30,582 nucleotides of DNA from Apostichopus parvimensis. Taxonomy: Eukaryota; Echinodermata; Holothuroidea; Aspidochirotida; Stichopodidae. How positions within the stretch are numbered: the stretch's first letter is position 1; each line of letters starts with the position of its first letter. The notes under the pieces are model-generated. The model searched no databases and was not told the origin of the DNA. It was given only the letters and a program-made list of their open reading frames with translations. The stretch covers positions 92,847 through 123,428 of the forward strand of contig KN884366.1 in the NCBI GenBank assembly GCA_000934455.1. Direction: 5' to 3'. The translations under genes and the position numbers were made by a program. This document shows, piece after piece, positions 8,846 to 19,297 of the stretch.

Positions 8846-11800
8846 CTGAAGGGATTAAAAGAAGGCCAAGAAAGAAAAAAAATCAGCTCAACAAGCATAA
8901 ATAATACCAGTTAAATTAGTAAAAGAATTAGTCACCACAGAATAATTTAGTGTTGTAAGTTTTCAGGGCTCTGGCTTCTTCTCAATATAAACTACTATGG
9001 TCCTGTGTACAAACCAAAACTGCAATAGATCTATGCACAGTTTGTATGGCATTTAGTAATGCGTCTCTGGATAAATTGTTCCCTGGTCACTGAAACCCAG
9101 ATATGAGCAAAATAATCACACTGTGGAGTTGTTCATGGACACAACTGGTATGAGAGATGATAATAGGTACGTGCATCCCCTCTATGAGGTAACATACATT
9201 ATTGCATTGCTCATTATATTCTATAATCTGAATTTGTTAATAATATAAAATCTATAATATTCCCCTGCTGGTCCCGCTTAAATCGAAAACAAGAAACAGT
9301 CCCGATTACTTTAGAGATACTTGCAAAATTTCAGATATTTAAAGATGGCCGATTGCTGTCAAACATTTTCTTTCTTTCCTTCCCCCTCCCCATCCCCTTC
9401 TTTTTGGTTCCTCTTGTAACATTACATCTTGTTGATAAAACAGTTAGTTTTCAAACCTTCCATATATTCTGTGACACTCTGCCTTCTAGGTCTTTGTTTA
9501 GACATCCTTGATCCTGATGACTCGGTCAACGTGCCGCTGTTGCTGCTCCCGATCTCGTCTGACTGGACCAAGGAATTCTTAGATGAAAGATCACCAGCAG
9601 CGTTTCCTGAGAGTTCTTCATGTGCCTCCTCGTGTTCTGAATCAGCTTCACAAATATCTGCTTTTACATTGTCACCTTTGTCTCCTTCCTCTAACATAAC
9701 TTTATTTTCTGCCGAGCCAGTTTCGATACTATTTTTCTCCGACCTCGAGTCTTTTCCTGACACGTCCGATGTACGATCGGCGGTTTGTTCACTTTTTAAA
9801 AATTCTGCTTCTCCTAGAGATGGCCCCTCTTCTTTTCTCTCTGGAGAGTTCGCCGATGTCGTCTTTGCGGCTTCTCCAACTCTGGCAATCTGATCCTCTC
9901 TTCTTGACAAATCTTTTACAAACTTACTCTTATCATGACAAGACTCTAAGGCAGGGGGAGTTCCAACAGATTCAAAGTCATCTATTTGTCTAGAAGTTCC
10001 TGGCTTTTCCCTACCACCAGATTTGGTTTCAACATGATCCAAAGATTGGTCCAATTTGTCATGATCCTGACATAATGGGCTTTTTCCTCCTCCCTGAGAT
10101 TTCGGTTTTGGAATTTCTGTTATTTCGCTCAAGAGATCAGGGGAGGAACAGACATGGTCCCAACCCTCTCCCAACCTATGACATATTTCATTGATAATCA
10201 CGTCCCCGTCTCCGAGGAGCTCGATGTCAAAGTTCATATGAGGCAACGGTTCACGATTGATGAGAATCTGGGGAACGCTGTTTGGCACCACACCTAAAAC
10301 ATGAGGAAGACCAGAAGAAACTGAGACATGGACATCGGCTTACGAGAGAATGAACAAATATCTCACAAGTCAGGGTATAAATATATGATGCATATGCACA
10401 ATACTAAACATGTTACACTATGTTATGCACTTTATGGCAGCAACACAAACTATGAGAAACACTATTTCTCTTATTATGAGATAAATTGAAAATGCATAAG
10501 TTGCTATCACCTGTAGGATCATTTGGGTGAATGTGAAGAAGGAGAGAGCAACCTTCAAAACCCAAGTGCTGTTTTCTCCAACAAAGTTATAAACATACTG
10601 CAAGTGAAAACTGCCCACACCCCTCTCCATCCAACCCCTCTACCTCCCTTTCTAATTCTGATAATTGTTAGGGCTGTTTTAATGGGTCAACATTTGACTG
10701 ACTTTCATTCACAGCATACCTTGTATGGACAATCACCATTTCCATTTTGATGCTTTCCCAATGGGAGGGGAGGGGGGGGGGGGAATCCAGTTAATAATTA
10801 GTATCCTCAATGGAAGCCAAAGTTACACACACACCCCACACCCGACCTCCACTTGTCACATTCCAAACTCTGCCATTCAGACAACCTTCCTAAATGCTAA
10901 TTCAGAATAACAGATTACTCACTTGGGTAAGGGATCGTTGCCACCGGTCGAACCTTAAGTGATGAGCCAATCACAATCAAGAGATCTGCTGCCTTCTTGT
11001 CATCATCAAGGCAGTCATAAAAGACATTAGGGAGACCTTCACCGAAGAAGACAATGTCTGGTTTCAAGATAGCCTGGACACCGGCATCAGGGTGACATCT
11101 TGGACATATTGGTATAACCTGAAGTAAATAAATACTTAGGGCATTATCTGTACAATTCGATGGCATCAGAAGAGATTTCTATAAAACCTTTGCATTATAA
11201 TCACTTCTACCTGGTGAAGTAGTTAGCGCCAAGTTAGTGTTAATCTAGCAAATGCATTTTGTATGATGTGTTTCTGGTCACCCTGGTTTCTTAGTGTTTA
11301 CACCATCCACATGTGATAAGGTATGCAGTATTTTATGCTAACCTGAGGAATATTACAAATGTTTTGGTATCCTGACAAGGAAGTAAGCTGTCATTATGAG
11401 TAACTTTGTATGTATCTGCTGAAGGATGGTTCGAATGTTCCTTATCATTTCATGAAGATACATTTACATGTTACCTGTAGCGTAACTTTCACAATGTTTT
11501 TCAAGTACAGAGGTATCATGAGCAAAGTAGGTCTTCAATTCACAGACTAAGGCTCCCAAATGATATTAAATATTGCTTCTGCTGTTGTTAAAAGGTCAAG
11601 ACAGACCACAGAGGAATGGAAGATATCAATGACTTAACTGGCTCTGTTAATAACCTTATACACAACATATATAGAGACGTTCCTTTAACAGGAATAGGTA
11701 TACATTATATATAAATAGCCTCATTACCTACCTGATTAAATATCTCTTTCCTAATGACCTCCGCATCGACTTTGTAGCCGCAGTTCGTACACGTAGCAGT

Positions 11801-14800
11801 TGCAAAGGAACCTGCAGGAAGAAAGAGGTCATCATAAAGATGATGTCACCATAGAGATGATGTCATCATAAAGATGAGGTCATCATAAAGATGTGGTCAT
11901 CACAAAGATGATGTCACCATAAAGATGAGGTCATCATAAAGATGATGTCACAATAGAGATGAGGTCATCATAAAGATGAGGTCATCATAAAGATGATGTT
12001 ACAATAGAGATGAGGTCATCATAAAGATGATGTCACCATAAAGATGAGGTCATCATAAAGATGAGGTCATCATAAATATGAGGTCATCATAAAGATGAGC
12101 AAAACAGAAGCTCCTGTGTGAATTTAACAACGTTTCTTAAAATATTGTTGTGGGACATTTTGTTTGGGACGAGGGAATCCTGGCAAACTAACCACTTAAT
12201 ACATTGTTACTAGTTTTGAAGTAATACACTGAAAGAATAATCAAACTTAATTCGTTAATACAGAATATGTTGCAGATTATGCCGAAAGCTGACTGACTTT
12301 TAAACCCAATTTAGAGCACTCTTACTTTAAAAACACACACACTTAAAATGAAGAAAGACATCTTTGGCTGGCAAAGAATTCATACAGTGACCTGCCCATC
12401 ATCTGGCACCCCAACAATGGAAATGACTGTTTCGAGATTGTCATCAACTAAGGACTGGATATCTCAGTTGATAGAGAACAGGACTGGTAGTCCTGCTTTC
12501 ACCGATTAAAAATGCCATTTTAGCCAAAACATGTAATGCCAAAACATGTAAAGTCAATACATTCTCTCTCTCAGTACAGATTAGTTAATGCACAGAGCTC
12601 GCCAACAGAAGAAGTGAGCAGGGTTAAATGCATTTAGCGCCCTCACCAATCACCAAACAGAAGTATTCACAAAGAAAGCAGACAAAATGAGAGCTAACAT
12701 TAAGTGCGTGGATATTATGTCTGTATCGTGACTATGTACAAGATTTCACTTGATGTTTTACATCACTTTTCATCCCTTTTGCTTCAATTTCTCTCACTGG
12801 CATATGTACAGGTCTGCTAATGCTGTCAGAGTTGCCTACAGTATGTATCAGAAAATGATTTTTTGAACTGAAAAATGAAACCCTCCCACTGATCAGTCAA
12901 TATCAAATAGAACAATGTTCAGAATTACCAGCATACATTTGATACAAACTATTCCATGAAAACATCTCTTTTGACTTACCATGACACTGAACCACTCTTG
13001 ATATACCGGCTACCTGCTCTAAGGTGTCAATGTTTTGCGAATAATTTCGCAGCAGTTTCTTATGTTGCTCAAGAAGAGAGATGAATTGGTGACATATCGA
13101 TGGTTTGTACTGACCGGGATAAATTTCCTGAAAGAACAAAATCAAAGTACATGGTACAAAGAAGAGACCAATGTTAATGTAAACTTGGATTAAACAGACT
13201 GTTATGTTTCCAAAGTAACATGTTCCATACATGCACAGACATGAGCAAGTAACGGACAGTCAGATTAGGTGTGACCAAAGCAGTTTAAATACCACATGAA
13301 TGTCTAGTACACATTACAAACATATAGAGACACTTACGTAGCATTTGACAATGTTCCTTTTCATCTTAACATATCAAGTGAGACTTAGGTCAAACACCCT
13401 GTAATATCTTTAAAACAAGTTGAGGCAAACGACTACCGTCTCCGATCAAAGGTGACAGTACTTGATTCCCGTCGACTAATGTACTATTTTACCTTTGCAA
13501 ATTTGAAGAATGGTCTCGGGTCTTTACGGAAGTAATGAATATCAAACATGGCCTGGGGGTCCGGCAAATCTGGGAAGTCAACAGAGAGCCGGGCATAAAT
13601 ACCGTCCCTTGATCGAAAGTCTGGAATCCCACACGAGACAGAGACCTGCGTGGAGACAAAATGTATCAAACATGAGACAAGTGCTTCAATCGCAACGACT
13701 TCAAGACTCAAAACAATAACGTATTAATTCATTAATTTTGATAAAGTTAGATAACAACCATCATCATCGTCACAATCATTAACACACATTGATATGCATA
13801 TCCATTAACTGAACGGATGTTTGTAAATAATCAACCAGTGTTGCTAGCTGATTCATTCTACAGTTATTTTTGCTTTATAGCTCAATGTTCAAGTCGAGGC
13901 CAACAAACTTTTCGTTTTACTGATGCAGTTTAAGATTACTCACCCCGGCACCGCTAAGTACGATGACTTTGTCACATCTCCTCAAAAGTGCAATCACATC
14001 ATCCAAGGTATTGAAATTTTCCAACTTTTTCCTCCTTTCTGGTTCTTGAAAAGCTTCAAAGTAATTTGCAATCAAACTCCACATTTCAATCTCTGACATG
14101 TCATCGGGCAGACTGATATCGGGAGGAATGATGCGGGCCAGGATGTTTCGGGGATCTACCCCCGTCATCATCTGCTGGTGGAGCCATCCCATGGGTCCTG
14201 CTAGATATATACCAAACAAAGATATTAATGTTTATAGTCTAAGATATACCTCAATTCATATGCAACAGGTTAAATTTTCTGAAAAAACATTTTCAATACA
14301 TTACATGGTATCATTCATAATTCCAGCACTTTAGCATTTACAGAAATGATCTAAAAATAACTCTCCAAATCAATGCATGGAAAAAGGACCTGAAATTATT
14401 CAACTCTGCAGCCACAGGAACAAAACATATTCATCTGTGTCATGTCTACACTCTTCTTACTCAAATCTTATGTTAAGAAATCCCTTGTCGAGTTGGTAAA
14501 ATTTTCAGATGATATCAAGTGCTTCCAACACAAAATCAAAAACTCACCGGATGGAGTTGGGTCAGGACCCAGATCACCCAGTCCAAGATCGAGATCGCTG
14601 TCTATTTCATCTTCCGTTTCTCGTTTCTCATGTTGCTTGTGAGGCTTGACTTCTCCTTGTGAGTGTTGCAGGGGTCCCTGCTGGGAAGAGCTTGCACTAG
14701 CCATATCCTCAATTTTCTGGTCTTTCTTTCTGGACGCTGGTGTCCAAGATGCTAAAAGTGATCAACATGAGGATTCACATCAAATGTTAAAATACTTGAA

Positions 14801-16299
14801 CCAATCAAAAACTTTATACAACTGTCAAAGTTTTGTGCATACTTGTCTACATGTATGCAAATGGTGTTGTAATAGAAAAACTTAAGTACCTACTGTATAA
14901 TTTAGGCAACCTGTCAATGTACTTTAAAACCTGTACCGTTTGTCTGTCGGACACAACCCATATTTAACCTGTTGCAATTGTATGTAGGCTATACCAATTT
15001 TGGCTGCAAAGTGCAAACACAGACTTGCCAAAGTAGGCTTATAATTTACCCGATCACAGTCTGTGAGCTGAGAGGCTCATCAAGCCACAGATGAAAGTGT
15101 TTGTGTCTATGCATCCTGTCTAAACAGTCAAATCACACTAAGTGTTCAGATGCTTTATACTTTCTCTGTTTAGTGTAGTGTATTGTATAAATGACCAAAG
15201 AAAGTACCCAAAGATTTAAAAAAAATTCTGTTAAATAAACTTGTGAATACTTGGAGGGGTATGGTGAGGTTGTCAAAGCCTAATCCAATGTAAGAGGTTA
15301 CGGTTCATTAAAAGGAAATAGAGATCCCTAGTTTCATTGGGTCCTTCAATGAAAACCAAAATATCAGACGTGTAATATATACATTTTGAGGTATATATTT
15401 ATGCGACAAATCAGTTCTACATTCTTTATTTTATGTGTGCATTAGGGGAAGGGGTTGAAGAGGGAGGGGTGCTTTACACCAGGTATATTTAACCTTTGAT
15501 CGGGTAACTAAGAACCCCTTATTTAACAGACAATAGGATAAATGTGTAAGAGCACCATCATTTTTGAACCGACAATTGGGTAAATAAGTACCACTACCAG
15601 TGTGTTACTTATTGTGCAACGGCAATCTGGTAAATTAGGCAGTAAAGCATTCCTTATTCAACGATAAGGTAAATAAGCACCAGTGCATCGCTTATGTAAC
15701 AGATGATCCTGTAAATAATCACCAGAGCAATGCTTATTGAACAAATGATCAGGTAATAGGCAAGAGCACTATCCTTAAATAGTGTGGGTTGGGTGAATAA
15801 CTCCAACCTTAAAATTTACCTCATTCACTGTGCATCTGACCAATGGTTACACAATCAGATTGCCATTAATACACTTAAGTACGGTCGATGTTGATAGCTT
15901 AAATTTATTTAACGGAATGTATTCCAAAAAGGCGAACGAACTTAGGTAAGGTTGACTCGACATACCACTGGTGTCCTCCGTTCCCGGTACTTCCTCACTT
16001 ATAATAACGTTAGGCCTAACAGTCGGGATTGGATCTGACCCTTCCGTTGGTTCAGTGTTGCTTGAGCTAGTACTATACGGAAATTGTTGTGTTGACTGGT
16101 GTAGTTCGCCAGCGCCAGTCACTGAAATATTTTTCGATAAAGTAGAAGACGTTTTATGATCACTATTATTCCTGTCGAGTGATTCTGACACCTCTCCTTC
16201 AGGGGACACTGGTTTACCCGTCATTTTGGCAATCTCAGAACCCAAACGGGGTCTTTTGGGATATGATCCCAGCGGGTCCTCCGGCTTCTCCGCCGCCAT
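8373..16299 (-). CDS. SIRT1: SIRT1 NAD-dependent protein deacetylase, complete nine-exon gene
   Basis: This class I sirtuin removes acetyl groups from lysines of histones and transcription factors, using NAD+ in the nucleus. The coding exons are 16299-15966, 14751-14548, 14197 (or 14200)-13944, 13645-13493, 13127-12980, 11811-11732, 11118-10923, 10293-9457 and 8845-8373. Together they give 892 residues; human SIRT1 has 747. Visible features in order are: a basic KRPRLG stretch (possible nuclear signal) near residue 15; the activator-binding helical region before the core; NAD-binding GAGVSVSCGIPDF from about 262; QNID at 346-349; catalytic His at about 364; four zinc cysteines (TCTNC and CPRC) at about 372, 375, 396 and 399; GSSLKVRP; and NREPLPH. 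A long acidic, low-complexity tail follows, and then the C-terminal regulatory block YLFIPPNRYVFHGAEVYS. All phases agree across junctions. The ATG has a strong context (AAAATGG). I am very sure of the identity. Confidence 0.96.
8846..9456 (-). other. SIRT1 intron 8
   Basis: This intron is 611 bp and AT-rich. I see no repeat family or coding sequence in it. Confidence 0.75.
9457..10293 (-). CDS. SIRT1: SIRT1 exon 8, end of core and long acidic tail
   Basis: It opens VPQILINREPLPHMNFDIEL and DVIINEICHRLG, closing the catalytic core. About 220 residues of Glu/Ser/Asp/Lys-rich sequence without a recognised domain follow. The donor GTTTGA at 9456 is chosen because the phase-1 join leads straight into the conserved YLFIPPNRY block. 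The open frame beyond the donor (KTNCFINKM) is intronic. Confidence 0.92.
10294..10922 (-). other. SIRT1 intron 7
   Basis: It contains a G-rich tract at 10763-10783 (GGG, GGGG and a run of twelve G) and a short CA-rich stretch near 10825-10840. Nothing else is recognised. Confidence 0.75.
10923..11118 (-). CDS. SIRT1: SIRT1 exon 7, second zinc CxxC and GSSLKVRP
   Basis: It encodes VIPICPRCHPDAGVQAILKP, IVFFGEGLP and LLIVIGSSLKVRPVA. CPRC supplies the second zinc pair. The acceptor is TTACTTCAG, the donor is GTGAGT, and the exon ends in phase 1. Confidence 0.95.
11119..11731 (-). other. SIRT1 intron 6
   Basis: This 613-bp intron has no feature that I can support beyond its splice sites. Confidence 0.7.
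11732..11811 (-). CDS. SIRT1: SIRT1 exon 6, first zinc CxxC
   Basis: This short 80-bp exon encodes GSFATATCTNCGYKVDAEV and then FNQ; CTNC is the first zinc pair. The acceptor is TTCCTGCAG and the donor is GTAGGT. The phases match exons 5 and 7. Confidence 0.94.
11830..12101. repeat. 17-bp minisatellite, 16 copies
   Basis: Sixteen consecutive 17-bp units of the form CATCATAAAGATGAGGT fill 272 bp without a gap, starting only 19 bp from the 5' edge of SIRT1 exon 6. Variants (CACCATAGAG, TACAATAGAG) recur in a staggered pattern, which suggests larger repeat blocks were duplicated. Confidence 0.93.
12446..12495 (+). repeat. Truncated tRNA-like SINE fragment
   Basis: CAACTAAG precedes a tRNA 5' half: GGACTGGATATCTCAGTTG and then a 5-bp anticodon stem (CAGGA/TCCTG) with loop CTGGTAG (anticodon GGT). 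It stops after the anticodon stem and has no T arm. The CAACTAAG lead-in matches the inner ends of the two inverted elements at 5091 and 25275. Confidence 0.6.
12980..13127 (-). CDS. SIRT1: SIRT1 exon 5, QNID and catalytic histidine
   Basis: It encodes EIYPGQYKPSICHQF, then NYSQNIDTLEQVAGISRV and VQCHG with the catalytic His. The acceptor is TTCTTTCAG and the donor is GTAAGT. Confidence 0.96.
13493..13645 (-). CDS. SIRT1: SIRT1 exon 4, NAD-binding core
   Basis: A phase-0 exon of 51 codons encodes VSVSCGIPDFRSRDGIYARL and then PDPQAMFDIHYFRKDPRPFF. It is nearly identical to vertebrate SIRT1. The acceptor is CACGCAG and the donor is GTAAAA. Confidence 0.96.
13944..14200 (-). CDS. SIRT1: SIRT1 exon 3, activator-binding region and start of the core
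   Basis: It encodes GPMGWLHQQMMTGVDPRNIL through VIVLSGAG and ends at the donor GTGAGT (13943). The acceptor reads TAGCAG, so splicing may start at 14200 (adding Ala) or at 14197. QEPERRKK contains the Glu that aligns with human Glu230. Confidence 0.92.
14548..14751 (-). CDS. SIRT1: SIRT1 exon 2
   Basis: The acceptor is CACTTTTAG and the donor is GTGAGT. The phase-1 join gives SASWTPASRKK, recalling human SSDWTPRPR. An acidic patch (DEIDSDLDLG) follows. The exon ends at PSG, just before the conserved GP that opens the activator-binding domain. Confidence 0.86.
14752..15965 (-). other. SIRT1 intron 1
   Basis: This 1214-bp intron holds the degenerate repeat of about 42 bp at 15499-15781. The remainder is AT-rich, with no gene or element recognised. 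Confidence 0.75.
15499..15781. repeat. Degenerate ~42-bp tandem repeat, about seven copies
   Basis: Units of the general form AT-x-x-GGTAAATAAGCACCA, then GCATTxCTTATT and AACAGATG, recur about seven times with substitutions and indels. Copy lengths run from about 35 to 50 bp, which points to an old array. Confidence 0.6.
15966..16299 (-). CDS. SIRT1: SIRT1 exon 1
   Basis: It starts MAAEKPEDPLGSYPKRPRLG. The frame is open 30 bases further upstream but without an ATG, so 16299 is the first usable start. It is low-complexity and Ser/Thr-rich, with no domain. The donor GTATGT follows at 15965, with phase 1. Confidence 0.88.
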
Positions 16300-16303
16300 T
16301 TTG
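16287..16303 (-). promoter_or_regulatory. YY1-like motif overlapping the SIRT1 start codon
   Basis: On the SIRT1 strand the start codon lies in CCAAAATGGCGGCGG, which resembles the YY1 consensus AAnATGGCGGC. Such sites just downstream of transcription starts are common in animal housekeeping genes. Function here is inferred. Confidence 0.4.
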
Positions 16304-16383
16304 GAAAACTTAGGGAGGTCAGAGGTCAAGGAACAAAACTTCTCTACAAGATTTTGAGTAGTGCGCCAACTGAAGAAACTGGG

Positions 16384-16388
16384 ATTGG
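16384..16388 (-). promoter_or_regulatory. Candidate CCAAT box upstream of SIRT1
   Basis: ATTGG on the plus strand reads CCAAT on the SIRT1 strand, about 85 bp upstream of the ATG. The position fits an NF-Y site in a TATA-less promoter. Evidence is the motif alone. Confidence 0.35.
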
Positions 16389-19176
16389 CTGATCGGTTTC
16401 GTGTGGACCACTTTGATGTCAGAAGACGACATTTCTAGACTATAGCCCGTATGTGAATTCAATTATAACACCTCGCTATTAACTTTGACATTTTGGAAGG
16501 GTGCCGCGGCGACTACACGGAACTCAGAATTAGTTTTCCAGAAGAATAAAAGAGGGCAATCCACCGAGTTGCATTTCAAATAAACAAATTTATTATTAGC
16601 TATACGCAATCGGAGGAAAGTACTACTTAACATTTTCATTATACATGTGAAGGACTGTGTCAATTCAATGTTTCCCCTACATTTCAAGAATTAGCCCCAC
16701 CCCCCCCCCCCCCACCTTTCCCCCTCCCATGTTAATTTCTTTGACACATGAAAATACCAAATATAACAAATATAAACAAACAATCACATTGGAGGTCAAT
16801 TTTATTGACTATTGCATATTTCTGGATCCACACAATAAACCATTTTACATATTCATACCTATCATACAGTATTTTGTCTTCATACATAAAATATGTTCCA
16901 ATTCTTTCACAATTGTGCCACCAAGTCTTTACCTATTACTCAGCAAGGTTTGTGATTGGTGATCTTTAATTTCAAATCAGCAACTGTGGATAAATTATCT
17001 TTTTTTTCTATACAGGCAACAAGTTCCTGGTAGACAGACATCTACTTACAACTTTAAACCAGTGAAAACTTTTCAACAATGCCAGAGTGCCATGCAGTCT
17101 TCACTATAAACATTTCCTACTTGTACTTTCAGTACTTTAGATGGGTCATGACCAAATTAAAGTTTCCTTTTTTATTGCATAATCTTCCCAAGGTGGAGGC
17201 AAGTGATGGTGTGTATGTGGTGGGTGCCAAAGTGTCATACAGAGGCACATAAAGAGACCTTACTGGTTGATAATGAAATGCTAATGAGCACATACATTCC
17301 CATCCCCTCTCCTAACCTTGGGATATTTCAGTTAAGTTTAAACCATGGTTCAAAGTAACACATGTCACTTATTGAGAAAATATCAACTTTACTGAGAAAC
17401 ATGGTTTCTATGCAGGTGCTTAAAAAGTAACAAAAATTGGGAAGGAAAGGAGTTTGGTAGAGGAATCCAAGCAAATGACTTGATTAAATTTGTTTATTAT
17501 TCTTTGTTAGGAATCATTTAAGATAGTGTGGGTAGGGGGGGGGGGGTGAAGACAAAAGTAGATAGTAGTATAGTTCTTGACAATTCTTAGATCAACTTAC
17601 ATCCACATGCTTGTAACATCAGAACAAAGGTTAACAACTTTCTCCCCCCAAAATATTTGTCTGTGACTGAATCACAAACTCCGGTATAAACTAAAGATTG
17701 ATGACATAAAAGGAATCTGTGGTGCAAACATTCCCTATGAATATGGACTCAAATAGAAGAAAAAATTACGGTACAACATTACATCGTTCTTATGGTATTA
17801 AAACTTGAAAAGATCGCTTCTTTTTATTTCTTAGTTGCAGCCAATCAGAACTGAAACAGTCACACGTTGACAAGTTTAATCAAGAAAACTGCTGCAAGTT
17901 TCTCCAACTAAATATTGGAGAGAGTCATTTACCTTAACAGTGGTGATCAATACCTAACATCTCTGTAACAATTCTACAAGGCAAGTCAATACTCCTGCCA
18001 TGGTAGAAGCAACATTATACAATTTACTTTAAGGGCATGATACAAAAGCAGAAAAATTCAATCGCAAAATGGCATAACAGACCAATGTCCAAGTTGGAAA
18101 AAAAAAAGACAAAAAGTATTGTCAGAACAAAATGGATATTCCATTGGTTGACAATGTGCCACTTGAACGAAAGAGACGAATATTCTAGTCTTTAATTAAT
18201 TGACAAGCCCATATTAATATATTCTTTCTATAAAATATAGATATGGTTCTTTGGATGTATAACTGATAAAGCCTTCCTTATTCCCAGAAGTGGATCACAA
18301 TATCTGGTCTGTGGTGTTGTGATCATATCACTAACTCTAATCAAAGCATGATTACAATTTTATAAATCAAAGCTTTTAAAAAATTGGTTTCTCCACGATA
18401 AAAATTACTATTACGATGAGGTTTTTACCTCCAGAGACCGAATATTTCCAGCAATTTTGACCAAACAGTGAACTTCAGTAACCAGAATATCCCTTTTAAT
18501 CACACCATTTTACCCAGATGTTACCATTTTCTAGAGTTGTCCAAACCTAGTATAAGAAAAATAATTCAAAAATGTTGTTGCAATCGGTTTTAGTTATTCA
18601 CTCTCCCAGATTCTTGTCCAAAGTGAACTTTAAGAAACAAGTTCTTTAGTGATTTGATTCGATTGTAAACCTATTGTCACCAAGACAAATTTTGCTTTTT
18701 TGATACAAGGGGTATATGAAAATCAGAAACATTCAAACTGTTTTATTTAGTTGTTTAATTACCTCAAATAATAGTTAAGTAGTCCGGCTAATGAGCTGTG
18801 TTATTGTCAAATTTAATTTTTGTTTCCGATAGTTATCAAAATTTATCAAACAACTGCTTCAAACAAGCTTCAGGTGCAAAAAGTGAAAGGGGAAAAAAAC
18901 ATTTTTTATCAAACTTAAAATCACTCCTATTTCAGTAGCACTTAACCATGCATAACATTTTCAAAGATAGATGGATATCATATGAAAATGTTCAGGGACA
19001 TAGGGAATACAAATCTCACAGCAGGATTCTGCAATTGGAACTTGAATGTCACTCCTTCCAAATTCCTTCAATTATCATGTCAAACAAGCAGCTCTCTCTT
19101 TGGCAACGTATCATCCTCACTTGATTAGAGTGCCATCTCAACCCCAGAGTATAAGTATAGGTAGTGGCATTGTCAC
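16389..19176. other. Interval between SIRT1 5' end and ATAD1 stop
   Basis: SIRT1 and ATAD1 lie in the same orientation, so this holds the SIRT1 upstream region and the ATAD1 3' UTR. It contains a C-rich tract (16695-16728), a G-rich tract (17530-17547) and several TTTATT hexamers, the nearest to ATAD1 being at 18742-18747. No coding sequence is recognised. Confidence 0.6.
18742..18747 (-). terminator. Candidate ATAD1 polyadenylation signal
   Basis: AATAAA on the minus strand lies about 430 nt after the ATAD1 stop. Other copies further downstream (around 17823 and 17493) are also possible. Confidence 0.3.
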
Positions 19177-19297
19177 TTAGTCCAAGGGGAGGCTACTGAT
19201 AGCCAAAGGGGACAAAATGTTCTTCATTCTATCCATTATATGGACGGCTAGCTGCATGTCTTTCATTTCCACTGCTCGAAGAGGTTTTGCAGCACCA
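19177..19297 (-). CDS. ATAD1: ATAD1 terminal exon
   Basis: The acceptor CCCTTTACAG ends at 19298. The phase-2 join gives [20 protein letters not shown], then AVHIMDRMK and ISSLPLD, with the stop TAA at 19177-19179. The position matches human LHRAIEKMKKSKDA. The tail is diverged. Confidence 0.88.

Noticed and set aside
9429-9893. Long plus-strand open frame of 154 codons
   Set aside because: It is antisense to SIRT1 exon 8. Its Ser/Leu-rich composition follows from the Glu/Asp/Ser-rich sense codons.
11830-12101. CRISPR-like array
   Set aside because: The units are 17 bp and directly adjacent without spacers, and the genome is animal. It is a minisatellite.
16300-16329. Longer SIRT1 N-terminus beginning ten codons upstream
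   Set aside because: The codon there is TTG, not ATG. The first ATG in frame is at 16299 and has a strong context.
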